A stretch of 6,465 nucleotides of DNA from Chloroflexota bacterium (GTDB lineage Bacteria; Chloroflexota; Anaerolineae; Anaerolineales; Anaerolineaceae), in the NCBI GenBank assembly GCA_012800995.1, contig JAAZIH010000112.1:1-6465 (forward strand), in the 5' to 3' direction. Each line of letters opens with the position of its first letter. The first letter of the stretch is position 1. The notes under the pieces were generated by a model. It searched no databases. It was not told the DNA's origin and worked only from the letters and a program-made list of their open reading frames with translations. The translations under genes and the position numbers were made by a program. This document shows, in pieces, positions 1 through 5,585 of the stretch.

Positions 1-1
1 A

Positions 2-553
2 CAGAATACAAACGATATCAATCGCGACAAAGCTTTTGTGAAACTCAAAGAGACCTTTTCAAGTTGGGAAGAAGTGCGGGATGCTGATCCAGAAGCCGTA
101 AAAGAGGCAATTCGGATAGCGGGCTTAGCCAACCAGAAAGGGCCCAACATTCAAGCCGCTTTGCAATATATCACCGAGGAACATGGCGAGATAGATCTGG
201 ATTGGCTCAAGGAAAAAACACCCGAAGAAACCATGAACTGGCTTACCCAAATGAAAGGCGTAGGATTAAAGACTGCATCCATCGTGATGGTGTTTTCATT
301 GGACATGCCCGCGTTTCCTGTAGATACCCATGTTTATCGTGTTACGGGTCGTTTGGATTTGCGACCGCAAAAGATGAATATTGACAACGCTCATCGCTGG
401 TTTATGACGAGTAATCGTCCGGAAAGCTTCGGTAGTTTGCATCTCAACATCATCAGCTTAGGGCGTGATTTTTGCCAGGCGCGCAAGCCAAAATGCCAAC
501 CTTGCCCGGTTGAATCCATCTGCCAGTATAGCGAAAAGAATTTTGACGACTGA
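2..553 (+). CDS. nth: Endonuclease III-type DNA glycosylase/AP lyase (HhH-GPD, 4Fe-4S), 5'-truncated by window edge
   Basis: Base-excision repair enzyme of the endonuclease III family, expected to remove oxidised pyrimidines and cleave the abasic strand in the cytoplasm. The reading frame is open from base 2, so the true start lies left of the window; a GTG at 38 is internal, because the residues before it (QNTNDINRDKAF) match the conserved N-terminal helix of the family. Of 183 visible residues, the helix-hairpin-helix MKGVGLKTA carries the catalytic Lys at visible residue 90 (bases 269-271). The VDTH motif carries the catalytic Asp at residue 108 (bases 323-325). Four cysteines at 158, 165, 168 and 174 have the exact C-x6-C-x2-C-x5-C spacing of the endonuclease III iron-sulfur cluster. 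All key residues are intact. The gene converges on miaB, with 25 bp between the stop codons. Family assignment is secure; the exact substrate range (Nth versus a related HhH-GPD glycosylase) is inferred. Confidence 0.93.
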   Translation, partial: QNTNDINRDKAFVKLKETFSSWEEVRDADPEAVKEAIRIAGLANQKGPNIQAALQYITEEHGEIDLDWLKEKTPEETMNWLTQMKGVGLKTASIVMVFSLDMPAFPVDTHVYRVTGRLDLRPQKMNIDNAHRWFMTSNRPESFGSLHLNIISLGRDFCQARKPKCQPCPVESICQYSEKNFDD

Positions 554-569
554 AAAAGCTCTTAATACT

Positions 570-600
570 TAATAGCTATTAGGCCAAAGTGCCTAATAGC
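570..600. repeat. Overlapping palindrome and perfect 10-bp inverted repeat across the miaB stop codon
   Basis: GCTATTAGGC (575-584) and GCCTAATAGC (591-600) form a perfect 10-bp stem with loop CAAAGT. In addition TAATAGCTATTA (570-581) is a perfect 12-bp palindrome, so the heptamer TAATAGC occurs at 570-576 and 594-600 with its complement between them. The miaB stop codon (579-581, read on the - strand) lies inside both. A hairpin between two convergent genes suggests a terminator or mRNA 3'-end protector. However, on the - strand the stem is followed by TATTAAGTATTAAGAGCTTTTTC, where the T-run comes late, and on the + strand there is no T-run. It is therefore not a textbook rho-independent terminator. 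Confidence 0.6.
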
Positions 601-1898
601 GACCATGGTCCTGCCCAGTCGATATGCACGTCGCGAACTTGACCCAATAAATGCTCATTTGATTCTACGAAAACCAAACGGTTATGTGGACTTCTGCCAC
701 GCCACTTTCCTTTGGCTCGCCCTTCAAATAAAACGGGAACAGCTTGTCCTAAAAAGCGCTGATTGATATCACCGACAACCTGCTTTTGCAAAGTCTCTAA
801 TCTTCTAAACCGACGCATTTTCTCTTCAGCAGAGATATCATCAACGAGCAAACGCTCAGAATAAGTCCCAGGGCGGGGTGAATAACGTGCCAGATGCGCG
901 ACATCTAATTTTAAGTCGGCAAGCAGTTTGTAGGTTTCTTCAAAGGCGGCTTCTGACTCGCCAGGAAAACCAACGATGATATCAGTGCCAATAGAAACAT
1001 TAGGCATTAAGTCGCGAATTCGGGCGATAATCTCGCGATATTGGGCGTTGGTGTAGCCTCGGCGCATGGCTTTTAGAACACCATCATCGCCGGCTTGAAT
1101 AGGTAGCTCGATATGGGGCATGACCTTTGGCAGCGTAGCCACAGCCTTTATCATGTCCATGGTAAAGTAGTTCGGGTGGGAGGTTAAAAAGCGGATACGT
1201 TCCAACCCATCAATATCATTGACCATTTTTAATAGTTCAGCAAGATGCACACCATCGTTGCGGTCAAGACCATAGCGGTCAACGATTTGGCCAAGCAGAA
1301 CGATTTCTTTGGCACCACGCGCGACCATCGTTTTGGCTTCTTCAACAATACGCTTGGGGTCCCGGCTGCGTTCCTTGCCACGTTTGCTGGGAATAATGCA
1401 GTAAGCGCAAGCATGTGAGCAACCCAAGACAATGGGCAGGTTTTCGCTGACGGCGTGTAAACTGCCAGCGTGAATACCGAATTCTTCGCGCAGCAGTCCT
1501 GTGATATCGTCATCTGAAACGTTAGATAGAGGTGCGAAGATGGCAGTGTGCTTTTCTTGTATAGCTCGCAGGATGGCTTCAGGGTCAGATGGGGCAGCAA
1601 AGGCATCCACCCAAGGGTAGCGCTTTTCAAGGGCTGGATTGCCTTTAATGCCTACCAGGCAACCCATGAGCGCGATGATTAAGTTCGGGTTGTTAGCTTT
1701 GAGCTGTTTAAGGGAATTCAGACGCCCCAGCGCCTTGTCTTCAGCACTTTGGCGGACAACACAGGTGTTGAGGACGATTAAATCAGCATCATCAACACTG
1801 TTTGTTTCGTTATAGCCTAATTTTTCGAGCGCGCGACTCAGACGCTCAGAATCTGCAACATTCATCTGGCAGCCAATGGTCCAAATATGATATTTCAT
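579..1898 (-). CDS. miaB: tRNA-2-methylthio-N6-dimethylallyladenosine synthase (MiaB)
   Basis: Radical-SAM methylthiotransferase that converts i6A37 to ms2i6A37 in tRNAs reading UNN codons. The 439-residue length is normal for the family. Domain order: an N-terminal UPF0004 (MTTase) domain with the three auxiliary-cluster cysteines C10 (GCQMN), C46 (NTCVV) and C80 (MGC); a radical-SAM core with C160-x3-C164-x2-C167 (CSHACAYC), LLGQIVDRYG at 201-210, TSHP at 239-242 and ELPIQAG at 264-270; then a C-terminal TRAM-like domain from about residue 375. The LLGQ motif is followed by IVDRYG rather than the commoner NVNSYG, a variant I associate with Chloroflexota. The start is fixed by homology (IWTIGCQMN begins five residues in) and by an in-frame TAA four codons upstream. 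No Shine-Dalgarno sequence precedes the ATG, and a TATAAT lies 8 nt upstream of it. RimO or MtaB are the alternatives; the GCQMN N-terminus favours MiaB. Confidence 0.93.
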   Translation of the reverse strand: MKYHIWTIGCQMNVADSERLSRALEKLGYNETNSVDDADLIVLNTCVVRQSAEDKALGRLNSLKQLKANNPNLIIALMGCLVGIKGNPALEKRYPWVDAFAAPSDPEAILRAIQEKHTAIFAPLSNVSDDDITGLLREEFGIHAGSLHAVSENLPIVLGCSHACAYCIIPSKRGKERSRDPKRIVEEAKTMVARGAKEIVLLGQIVDRYGLDRNDGVHLAELLKMVNDIDGLERIRFLTSHPNYFTMDMIKAVATLPKVMPHIELPIQAGDDGVLKAMRRGYTNAQYREIIARIRDLMPNVSIGTDIIVGFPGESEAAFEETYKLLADLKLDVAHLARYSPRPGTYSERLLVDDISAEEKMRRFRRLETLQKQVVGDINQRFLGQAVPVLFEGRAKGKWRGRSPHNRLVFVESNEHLLGQVRDVHIDWAGPWSLLGTLA

Positions 1899-1906
1899 AG
1901 GCTTCG

Positions 1907-1912
1907 ATTATA
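1907..1912 (-). promoter_or_regulatory. Candidate -10 box of miaB, positioned for a leaderless transcript
   Basis: On the - strand a perfect TATAAT is followed by only 8 nt (CGAAGCCT) before the miaB ATG at 1898. Transcription starting about 7 nt after the -10 box would begin at or within 1-2 nt of the start codon. No convincing -35 hexamer and no extended TGn are visible, so support comes from the perfect hexamer, its position and the absence of any Shine-Dalgarno sequence. Confidence 0.5.
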
Positions 1913-2032
1913 CTTGAGCGCGTGTCTTTTTGCGATTTAGAGTTTAAAAAATAACGAAAGAAACAGCTGATAGTCCAATATTTAGGTCTTAAGCGAGCTT
2001 GTTGGCATTTTTGCTGTGAATTTGGACAATTA

Positions 2033-2061
2033 TTGGGTAATCTTATAAAAGATGATATAAT
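2033..2061 (+). promoter_or_regulatory. Extended -10 promoter of the STAS gene
   Basis: TGATATAAT (2053-2061) is an extended -10 with a perfect TATAAT at 2056-2061. A weak -35, TTGGGT (2033-2038), sits at exactly 17 bp spacing. The predicted transcription start is near 2068, giving a leader of about 34 nt to the ATG at 2102. Any TTG-initiated longer reading frame beginning at 2033 would start inside the -35, which rules out that start. Confidence 0.65.
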
Positions 2062-2101
2062 ACGCCCATCGATCAAATCTACGAGTGGAGTCGAGGGAAT
2101 A

Positions 2102-2434
2102 ATGGAATTTGTAATTACTGAATATAAACGTTGTTTTGTCATCAAAGCCAACGGTCGCATTGACAGTGCATCCGCGCAAGAAGTCGAAAAACGCCTTATG
2201 GATTTGACTGACACCGAAAAATCAATCATCATCGATATGCAATCGGTTGACTTTGTATCCAGTGCAGGATGGTGGGCGATTATCCGAGTTCAAAAAGAGC
2301 TTAAAAATGAACATAAGGCTGACCTTGTCCTGGTTCATTTACAGGAAAATGTCCGCGATTCGATGGACCTGATTGGCATCCTGCCGTATTTCACGATCTA
2401 TGATGAACTGATTGATGCAGTAGCAAGCATTTAG
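2102..2434 (+). CDS. Single-domain STAS protein, anti-sigma-factor-antagonist type
   Basis: A 110-residue protein that is essentially one STAS domain, the fold of SpoIIAA/RsbV-type anti-anti-sigma factors, which bind a serine-kinase anti-sigma partner until phosphorylated. What can be seen: an N-terminal beta strand pair (FVITEYKRCFVIKANGRID), the helix-strand SIIIDMQSVDFVSSAGWWAI at 41-60, and the loop serines S53/S54 in VSSAG at the place of the phosphorylated serine in the DSSGL motif of SpoIIAA. The next residues are WW rather than the usual L-x/G-x. The start is the ATG at 2102, preceded by GAGG at 2093-2096 and downstream of a good promoter; longer in-frame starts fall in the promoter. 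It stands alone, with no kinase, phosphatase or sigma gene beside it, so its partner is unknown. A role in general regulatory partner switching is inferred from the fold only. Confidence 0.85.
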   Translation: MEFVITEYKRCFVIKANGRIDSASAQEVEKRLMDLTDTEKSIIIDMQSVDFVSSAGWWAIIRVQKELKNEHKADLVLVHLQENVRDSMDLIGILPYFTIYDELIDAVASI

Positions 2435-2462
2435 TTAAATCATCACTACCTAAATCAAATTT

Positions 2463-2499
2463 AAAAAAGCTGGTCTTTTAACTTTGAGCCGGCTTTTTT
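2463..2499 (+). terminator. Rho-independent terminator after the STAS gene
   Basis: GCTGGT (2469-2474) pairs with GCCGGC (2488-2493), with G-U wobbles, around a 13-nt loop. A run of six A's flanks the left side and six T's the right, which extend the stem and supply the T-tract (TTTTTTCGTTT). It begins 28 nt after the STAS stop codon. The A-tract also makes it a possible terminator on the - strand, but no - strand gene ends here. Confidence 0.85.
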
Positions 2500-2567
2500 C
2501 GTTTCTTTAGTTCTCACAGAAGAATATCTATCCAGGTTTGCTCCAAACAGAATTTGTGAAAGAAGAA

Positions 2568-2576
2568 TGCTATACT
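2568..2576 (+). promoter_or_regulatory. Candidate extended -10 promoter of the lipoprotein gene
   Basis: TGCTATACT is an extended -10 (TGn followed by TATACT, 5/6 to consensus). No acceptable -35 hexamer is present at 16-18 bp, as is common for extended -10 promoters. Transcription would start near 2583, giving a leader of about 43 nt that ends in a clear ribosome binding site, AAAAGGA (2612-2618), 7 nt before the ATG at 2626. Confidence 0.5.
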
Positions 2577-2625
2577 TTTTATCAGTAGCTATCCCGCAAA
2601 AAAAGCGAAAGAAAAGGATGTTTGA

Positions 2626-3384
2626 ATGAGAAGTAAAAGATATTATCTCTTAATGGTAGTGATTGCATTATTGCTTGGCATGGCGGGTTGTTTTAATATT
2701 AGTGCTAAATCTCATGAAAATTCTGTTTCACGTGAGCATGCACAAATATTTCTTTATGGTGAAAAACACGGCGTAGATAAGATTCTAAAAAGGGAATTTG
2801 AAATCTGGCATGATCACTATCACAAGGACGGAATGCGACATTTATTTCTTGAATTGCCTTACTACACAGCTGAGTTTTTGAATATCTGGATGGAAGAAGA
2901 TAACGATGATATTTTAGATGCTGTGTATGTTGATTTGGAAGGTACAGCGTCACATGTTCCTGCCCTAAAGGATTTTTACAAGCAAATTAAGGCGCAATGT
3001 CCCGAAACCGTTTTCCATGGCACGGATGTCGGTCATCAGTTCTTCTCGACTGGCGAACGATTTTTAGAGTATCTTGAAAAGAACAATTTGCAAGATAGCA
3101 ACCACTATTTAATCGCTGTTGAAGTGATGGAGCAGGGGCAAACTTTTTATGAAACATCAGATGATGTTTACCGTGAAAACAAAATGACCGAAAATTTTAT
3201 TCGCGAGTTCGATTTGCTGGATGGCGAAAAAATTATGGGTATTTATGGCGCTTCGCATACGGGTCTTGACGAATTAGATTACACACGCCAGGTGCCCTGC
3301 ATGGCTAATCAGTTGAAGAAGCATTATGGCGACATCATTTATTCAGAGAACTTATCCGCCTGGAAATGGTGGTGGCAAAAATAG
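2626..3384 (+). CDS. Predicted lipoprotein of the TIKI/TraB/ChaN/erythromycin-esterase-like superfamily
   Basis: A 252-residue protein with a basic N-terminus (MRSKR), a hydrophobic stretch at 7-21 and a lipobox-like MAGC, giving a probable lipidated Cys22; Met at -3 is slightly off consensus. The mature part should lie on the outer face of the membrane. Two GxxH motifs, GEKH (45-48) near the start and GASH (208-211) near the end, bracket an acidic LELP (Glu76), HGTD at 131-134 and YRENKMTEN around Arg183/Met187. This order resembles the TIKI/TraB, ChaN (haem-binding) and erythromycin esterase families, which share GE-x-H, an internal Glu and R-x3-M elements. The reaction cannot be told from sequence: metal-dependent hydrolase, esterase-like or haem-binding roles are all possible. 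The C-terminus is strikingly aromatic (W246, W248-W250). It is transcribed alone, between a terminator and a convergent protease gene, with a good ribosome binding site. The superfamily call is motif-based, not searched. Confidence 0.7.
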   Translation: MRSKRYYLLMVVIALLLGMAGCFNISAKSHENSVSREHAQIFLYGEKHGVDKILKREFEIWHDHYHKDGMRHLFLELPYYTAEFLNIWMEEDNDDILDAVYVDLEGTASHVPALKDFYKQIKAQCPETVFHGTDVGHQFFSTGERFLEYLEKNNLQDSNHYLIAVEVMEQGQTFYETSDDVYRENKMTENFIREFDLLDGEKIMGIYGASHTGLDELDYTRQVPCMANQLKKHYGDIIYSENLSAWKWWWQK

Positions 3385-3401
3385 TTTTCTGCTAAAAAAC
3401 T
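3376..3401 (-). terminator. Weak AT-rich hairpin with T-tract, candidate terminator of the metalloprotease gene
   Basis: AGTTTT (3383-3388) pairs with AAAACT (3396-3401). On the - strand the hairpin is followed directly by ATTTTTG, as expected for termination of the leftward metalloprotease gene, about 44 nt past its stop. On the + strand it is followed by GTTTTC, so it could act weakly in both directions. The 6-bp stem is almost all A-T, so strength is doubtful. It overlaps the lipoprotein stop codon. Confidence 0.4.
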
Positions 3402-3444
3402 GTTTTCTGATATGATGCTTTAGCCTGGTGCCGGATACTTAACT

Positions 3445-5475
3445 CTATTCTCCAAACAGGATTTGGTAATCCGTTTTTTGGCGGGTAAACAAGGTTGTCC
3501 CACTAACAATGATGATAACTTTTTCTTTGGCAGGGCTCTGGCTAAGCTCTATTTTTAATGGCGTGTCGCCACTTACAAAATGATGTTCAACTGATATTTG
3601 GTTACCATAACGGACGACGCTCACCACATAGTCTTGAGGTAAAATGTTTTGAATGCGCACAAAGCCCTGACTGATCCAATCTCCTTCACCAGATTCGACA
3701 TCATCTGAGTAACCAATGGCTTCAAGCATGAAATCGTCCAAAACCATGCCGTGGGAGTTCACCGCGGCATCGGTGACATAATCAAAACGCAGGGTCACTT
3801 TTTGTCCCGCATAGGCGCTTAAATCGACTTCAATTTCTTCCCAGCCATCGCTTGTGCCAGTCCAGCCACAGCCGAAATTATTGCCAGAGGGGTTTAGTTC
3901 CGTACAATTGCTTGCTTTGAGCATATCCCAATTGATCCCATCAGTTGTGGCGGTGAGATAGGCGTAATCGTAATCTGTTTCAATGTCGTACCATTGCGAA
4001 AAACTGAAGGTCACTTTGCCTGTCACATTCGTGAGATCAAACTCTCGTTGCAGGCTCATATTACTTTCATCGGCGGCACTTGACCACCAGAAGTAAGATC
4101 CAGAAGGGATGTCATCGATGGGGAGAACTTTCACATAGCGATTACCTTGGAAGCTAATCTTATCAATGCCATCACACTTTATTTCAATATAATCCGCGCC
4201 GAATTGGTGCACGTCCCGTTGGATTGTTTCGGGACAGCTTAAGATACTTTCTGTGATCTTGAGACTGTAAGGTGAGTAACTTTGGTAATCGTAACGCTTG
4301 TTTTGGATGCGCGAATTTTGCAAAAGGTTGGCTACAGTCCAATCGGCAAAAATTTCAATACCCGTGTAAGGTTGATTATTGTCTGGGTTAAGGAGCCGGA
4401 GTTCTTTTGAGACCTCATCGATCGCGGCAAAGCCATTTTCTTTATGAGCCACCAAGGCGCGGGTCGCTTCTTCGCCAAAACGATCGAGGTAATAAGACAT
4501 GAAAAGGTAACTGGCGCCATAATGCGCGCTGTTATCTGCGTCACCAGCGTCCCAATCATTGAGTTGCATATCTGTATTCTGCAAGTAAGTCCAGTCAAAA
4601 CCGCCGGTATCGTAACCATTTACTTGCTCAGCCAACATCGAGAAACCTTCATTTACCCAGGACTCTTCATTTTTGTCAAGATACCAGTGAATCATGTGTT
4701 GATATTCGTGCGCGATTGTGCCTAGGATGTAACTGTCGTTAAGTTGTACGTTATCCGCGCTGAGCAAGAACATCTCGTGGGCATTGGAATAAGGGTGGGC
4801 GTCTGGATGAACCTCATCCGCGGAGGAAAAGTAGCCAGCGACCCAGCGTCCAATGCCTTTGGCATAGAGGATGTGAAAGCGCTCGTCTCCATCCACGCCA
4901 GGGTTCCATTCGGTGCCAAAGAATTCACGGTTGGTTGGTACAATTTCCTGGTCGATGATATCTCCAAGAGTTGTAAGCGCATTTTTATTATAGTTCACGC
5001 GATTATCAATCCAAATATAGATATGGTTGCCCTTATAACGCAAAGTCGTCTCAATAGAGGAAACCTTGGTTGTGTCTGTATTCATAACCCAGAAAGCTTT
5101 GCCGTCTCCAATATGATATGGAGCGTGGGTGTCTATGAGTGTTTTTGGAACGTTTTGTTTGCCAGATAGGCGCTCGGCAAGGTCGATTGGGTCAGATTCG
5201 GGGATAATCATTTCATTGAGTGTTAGTTTTGTTCTGTTGGCGGCTTCGTCGTTTTCGACACTGATTTGTGGTGTTGGGATGTTAGCGACGAGTGTGGGTA
5301 CGGGGGTACTATTTGTTAAAAGTTCCGAAGTCTTGGTGGTTTTCATCATTGGCATGCCAATAGAACCGCGGCTTGCCAGGATAAAAAATCCAGCTATTGA
5401 AAGGCAGCATAAAAGAACTAATACTAATACGACTATACCGATGATTATAAACACATTAGTGGTTGATTGTTTCAT
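3445..5475 (-). CDS. Membrane-anchored zinc metalloprotease with immune inhibitor A-like C-terminal domain
   Basis: A 676-residue predicted extracellular peptidase. A transmembrane anchor (residues 8-34) has no signal-peptidase or lipobox motif, so the protein is probably N-terminally tethered facing out. A short Pro/Thr/Ser linker follows (about 45-75). The catalytic region contains H256-E-Y-Q-H260 followed by M-I-H-W, then W-V-N-E276-G-F-S-M-L-A-E. The HExxH plus downstream Glu is a gluzincin-type zinc site, and HEYQHMI...NEG closely recalls M30 hyicolysin and related M6-like peptidases. Residues about 455-590 form a beta-rich domain (SGSYFWWSSAADESNMSLQREFDL, SFSQWYDIE, LDDFML near 579-584) like the carbohydrate-binding/VEG domain of immune inhibitor A. 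The start is the ATG at 5475, with AAGGA 6 nt upstream. A TTG at 5508 is in frame but lies in the predicted -10 box. Substrate is unknown. It is convergent with the lipoprotein and divergent from the next protease. Confidence 0.87.
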   Translation of the reverse strand: MKQSTTNVFIIIGIVVLVLVLLCCLSIAGFFILASRGSIGMPMMKTTKTSELLTNSTPVPTLVANIPTPQISVENDEAANRTKLTLNEMIIPESDPIDLAERLSGKQNVPKTLIDTHAPYHIGDGKAFWVMNTDTTKVSSIETTLRYKGNHIYIWIDNRVNYNKNALTTLGDIIDQEIVPTNREFFGTEWNPGVDGDERFHILYAKGIGRWVAGYFSSADEVHPDAHPYSNAHEMFLLSADNVQLNDSYILGTIAHEYQHMIHWYLDKNEESWVNEGFSMLAEQVNGYDTGGFDWTYLQNTDMQLNDWDAGDADNSAHYGASYLFMSYYLDRFGEEATRALVAHKENGFAAIDEVSKELRLLNPDNNQPYTGIEIFADWTVANLLQNSRIQNKRYDYQSYSPYSLKITESILSCPETIQRDVHQFGADYIEIKCDGIDKISFQGNRYVKVLPIDDIPSGSYFWWSSAADESNMSLQREFDLTNVTGKVTFSFSQWYDIETDYDYAYLTATTDGINWDMLKASNCTELNPSGNNFGCGWTGTSDGWEEIEVDLSAYAGQKVTLRFDYVTDAAVNSHGMVLDDFMLEAIGYSDDVESGEGDWISQGFVRIQNILPQDYVVSVVRYGNQISVEHHFVSGDTPLKIELSQSPAKEKVIIIVSGTTLFTRQKTDYQILFGE
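3459..3479 (+). terminator. Candidate rho-independent terminator nested in the 3' end of the opposing metalloprotease gene
   Basis: On the + strand GGATT (3459-3463) pairs with AATCC (3468-3472) around loop TGGT, followed by G and six T's (3474-3479). It lies 75 nt after the lipoprotein stop and could end rightward transcription. The sequence is also coding for the C-terminal residues of the leftward metalloprotease. The stem has only 5 bp, two of them G-C, so this is tentative. Confidence 0.4.
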
Positions 5476-5507
5476 AATTTTCCTTGTTTCCAATAAGCTC
5501 AGTCTCA

Positions 5508-5535
5508 ATTATAAGGTTTATTCGTATGACCGCAA
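5508..5535 (-). promoter_or_regulatory. Candidate promoter of the metalloprotease gene
   Basis: On the - strand a perfect TATAAT (5508-5513) has a partial -35, TTGCGG (5530-5535), at 16 bp spacing. Transcription would begin near 5501, giving a leader of about 26 nt with AAGGA just before the ATG at 5475. This placement rules out the in-frame TTG at 5508 as start. Confidence 0.6.
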
Positions 5536-5560
5536 ACGCATTGCATCAGAGTGCAGGAAG

Positions 5561-5579
5561 TATACAAAAAAGGTAGAAT
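5561..5579 (+). promoter_or_regulatory. Possible -10 elements for the rightward HEWIH gene (weak)
   Basis: Two hexamers, TATACA (5561-5566) and TAGAAT (5574-5579), could act as a -10 for the rightward gene starting at 5586. Neither has a good -35 at normal spacing (TTGCAT at 5541 is only 14 bp from the first). Use of the second would give an almost leaderless transcript. AAGG at 5570-5573 is a possible ribosome binding site, but at a long 12-nt spacing. Confidence 0.22.
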
Positions 5580-5585
5580 GGGTTT

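Noticed and set aside
38..40. GTG at 38 as the start of the endonuclease III gene.
   Set aside because: The frame is open further left, and the preceding residues match the conserved N-terminal helix of the family, so the GTG is an internal valine and the gene is cut by the window edge.
1920..2030. Possible small RNA or riboswitch in the divergent miaB/STAS intergenic region.
   Set aside because: Only short, weak inverted repeats (such as AAGCGAGCTT) are seen; there is no conserved aptamer-like structure and no terminator.
1229..2232. Open frames on the - strand within miaB and across the miaB upstream region, the latter running antisense to the STAS gene.
   Set aside because: Their frames are shadows of MiaB and STAS, with compositions unlike real proteins. 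They would overlap both gene starts and the promoters.
2541..3465. A 16-bp near-repeat: CTCCAAACAGAATTTG at 2541-2556 and CTCCAAACAGGATTTG at 3450-3465, 15 of 16 identical. The second encodes the C-terminal QILFG of the metalloprotease.
   Set aside because: About one such match is expected by chance in a window this size on both strands. The first copy lies in noncoding sequence with no further similarity to the protease around it.
5506..5508. TTG at 5508 as the start of the metalloprotease, adding 11 residues.
   Set aside because: It overlaps the predicted -10 box, has no ribosome binding site, and the ATG at 5475 has AAGGA at good spacing.
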